Below are positions 6,801 to 7,256 of a DNA stretch of 7,256 nucleotides, one piece after another. Positions within the stretch are counted from its first letter, which is position 1. The number at the start of each line of letters is the position of its first letter. Origin of the DNA: Acidobacteriota bacterium (GTDB taxonomy: Bacteria; Acidobacteriota; JAAYUB01; JAMOQF01); the NCBI GenBank assembly GCA_027040585.1, contig JALULU010000281.1:1-7256 (forward strand), written 5' to 3'. The position numbers and the translations under genes were made by a program. The notes beneath the pieces were generated by a model. That model saw only the letters and a list, made by a program, of their open reading frames with translations. It made no database searches and was not told the origin of the DNA.

Positions 6801-7256
6801 GTCATCAGCACCTGAATATGATGAGAGAATATTGGAAATCAATTCAATATGTGTGTTTAAACCATATTTTGATGCCTTGTGATTGGCAAGATTCTGAAAA
6901 GTTGATTGCATATCACTATTTGTTATAATCAGGTACTCCCAATCATCGTCAACCTTTTTAGAATGTCCTTTATAGGAAATGATATCATCGGGATTTTTAA
7001 CAAAGGATGCAACTTCATTTCTATCTAATGCAAGATCCCTTAAAAATTTGTATCCAGTTTCATTACTCTTTTTTAAATCCTTTTTCAGGTTTACCCTTAA
7101 AATTGCCCTTTTGAAAAAGTATAGTTCACCACTTCCGGGAATATACTCAAAGGGACAGATATTTACCATGGAAATTTTGTATCCCTTTAAAAATCCATCC
7201 CTTACATATTCATATTTTTTAATAGGGTAAGGATTTGAAGAAGAATATATTTCAAA
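3843..7256 (-). CDS. Secreted C25 (gingipain-type) peptidase with dockerin-like end, 5' partial
   Basis: Probable extracellular cysteine peptidase of family C25. The frame stays open to the window edge, so 1137 residues are visible and the signal peptide and true start lie outside; numbering here begins at the edge codon. Residues 1-56 resemble the C25 propeptide end (PFEYIPGSGELYF, 35-47). The catalytic domain (about 108-465) contains VLGGDSEVIPY (173-183), the probable catalytic His330 in NHLGHAND and Cys360 in SQGCYPGNF. Then follow a beta-sandwich with LYDDGNSPDEAANDG (526-540), a nidogen-like or convertase-type domain (about 580-770; IGFTFRFYG, VSSNG), a CARDB-like Ig domain (about 778-885), a MAM or immune-inhibitor-A-like jelly roll (about 899-1068; FQDDFENG, GWYIDDVYV) and two dockerin-type calcium loops (1078-1089, 1115-1126). 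Many Cys residues suggest disulfides. The gene converges on miaA with no functional link. Substrate unknown; family certain from motifs, accessory domains less so. Confidence 0.88.
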   Translation of the reverse strand, partial: FEIYSSSNPYPIKKYEYVRDGFLKGYKISMVNICPFEYIPGSGELYFFKRAILRVNLKKDLKKSNETGYKFLRDLALDRNEVASFVKNPDDIISYKGHSKKVDDDWEYLIITNSDMQSTFQNLANHKASKYGLNTHIELISNILSSYSGADDAEKLRNFIIYAYQNHGTKWVVLGGDSEVIPYRGCYGHVDTDPATDDNDIPTDFYFAALDGNWNANGNNVYGEPDDNVDLFAEVNVGRISASNAIEAANQINKIIDYENWTDAPFKALLVGEQLDDYTWGGDNKDYVYEMMANVPNDKLYDKNGTWSATTLINDYFNSDNLNIVNHLGHANDTYDMKLDESDIDNITNTNPFFVYSQGCYPGNFTANDLCFAEKFTVGTTHAGFAVIMNSRYGWYARSSVLGTSNVFDREFMKAVFEEFHRNIGEALNDSRAALANFVSQDGTYRWVFYELTLFGCPQTPFHWNCTDSDVALEKSSPLDDFTYMTNDDVPIKVRAHTNCAGQLQNPSITATISSGDAKVSTTVDLYDDGNSPDEAANDGLFSGMWHTDGYGDTTITINGSGDGVNPSQITVSGKLVDEMNYTESNCDYNFIDISDGNEILDNTDDGGDVIPIGFTFRFYGKDYENILVSSNGLLRFADSYEYDGINSEIPNTSDPNGIIAAYWCDMYVNTDSKVYYKTIGEEPNRKFIVEYYNLAHYEDVYGGTFEIILEESTNKIYFEYQDVTFDNTDYSNGKCATIGIEDYNGIHGVEFSHNTSSVTDNSAICFSPLSDGVPYVTRYGEAKVVSGGDGDDVVLPGETVNLMFNVYNPISTTAKNVHVNLIPVTNATVNSGEVDLGDLSGNQTDSATFSITADSSTSCGDYMYFTLRISYEDGSGNNYVKHFSVSKIIGRYVEDVFFQDDFENGTDKWTTQLSQGNTDWALTEDQHNSASHSYFSPDEANIKDDYLISDYFNVEDGTQLEFYQYYNLESGYDGGVLEIEENGSTDWVDAENLITENGYNKSISTSYDSPIAGRNAWSGDSGGFIKTVVDLSSYAGKSIRIRFRIACDKSVNNTGWYIDDVYVSHSYYDCSVQPTGDVNGDGYVDAIDLTIMLNVVSGNITEGNSPCTKPELGDFNQNGNIDIDDCVYLTSLLSGN

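Noticed and set aside
6979..7230. Plus-strand open frame of 83 codons opposite the peptidase 5' region
   Set aside because: It lies wholly antisense to the C25 propeptide and early catalytic region, whose sequence is clearly conserved. It has no recognisable motif.

Overview
This AT-rich bacterial window holds two unrelated blocks that converge on a short intergenic hairpin. The left block (about 120-3768, plus strand) is a conserved housekeeping cluster: rpsF (S6), rpsR (S18), rplI (L9), dnaB (replicative helicase) and miaA (tRNA dimethylallyltransferase). The right block (3843-7256, minus strand) is one very large gene for a secreted gingipain-type (family C25) cysteine peptidase. It carries several beta-sandwich accessory domains and a C-terminal dockerin-like module. 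Its 5' end runs off the right edge of the window.

The organism is a bacterium with Lys-, Ile- and Asn-rich, low-GC coding. There is no ssb or priB between rpsF and rpsR. Large C25 peptidases with dockerin-like ends are often seen in free-living or anaerobic sediment and hydrothermal lineages, including several candidate phyla. The sequence alone does not allow a phylum assignment.

Layout: 1-190 is an AT-rich upstream region with a sigma70-like promoter (TTGATT-N17-TATAAT, 88-116). A structured rpsF leader follows (119-159), resembling the S6:S18 complex-binding motif, with a CCG exposed 5' of a small hairpin. rpsF and rpsR overlap, and rplI follows after 14 nt. A G5/C5 hairpin (1378-1403) lies between rplI and dnaB, so dnaB-miaA may receive only part of the transcription. 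dnaB and miaA overlap by about 32 nt. The 74-nt gap 3769-3842 contains an 8-bp GC-rich hairpin that probably terminates transcription from both sides.

The plus-strand genes serve translation (small- and large-subunit proteins, tRNA A37 modification) and replication. The rpsF leader suggests autogenous control by the S6:S18 heterodimer. The peptidase has no visible functional link to them. I found no CRISPR array, tRNA, insertion sequence or clearly novel multigene system. The most interesting items are the leader element and the architecture of the peptidase.
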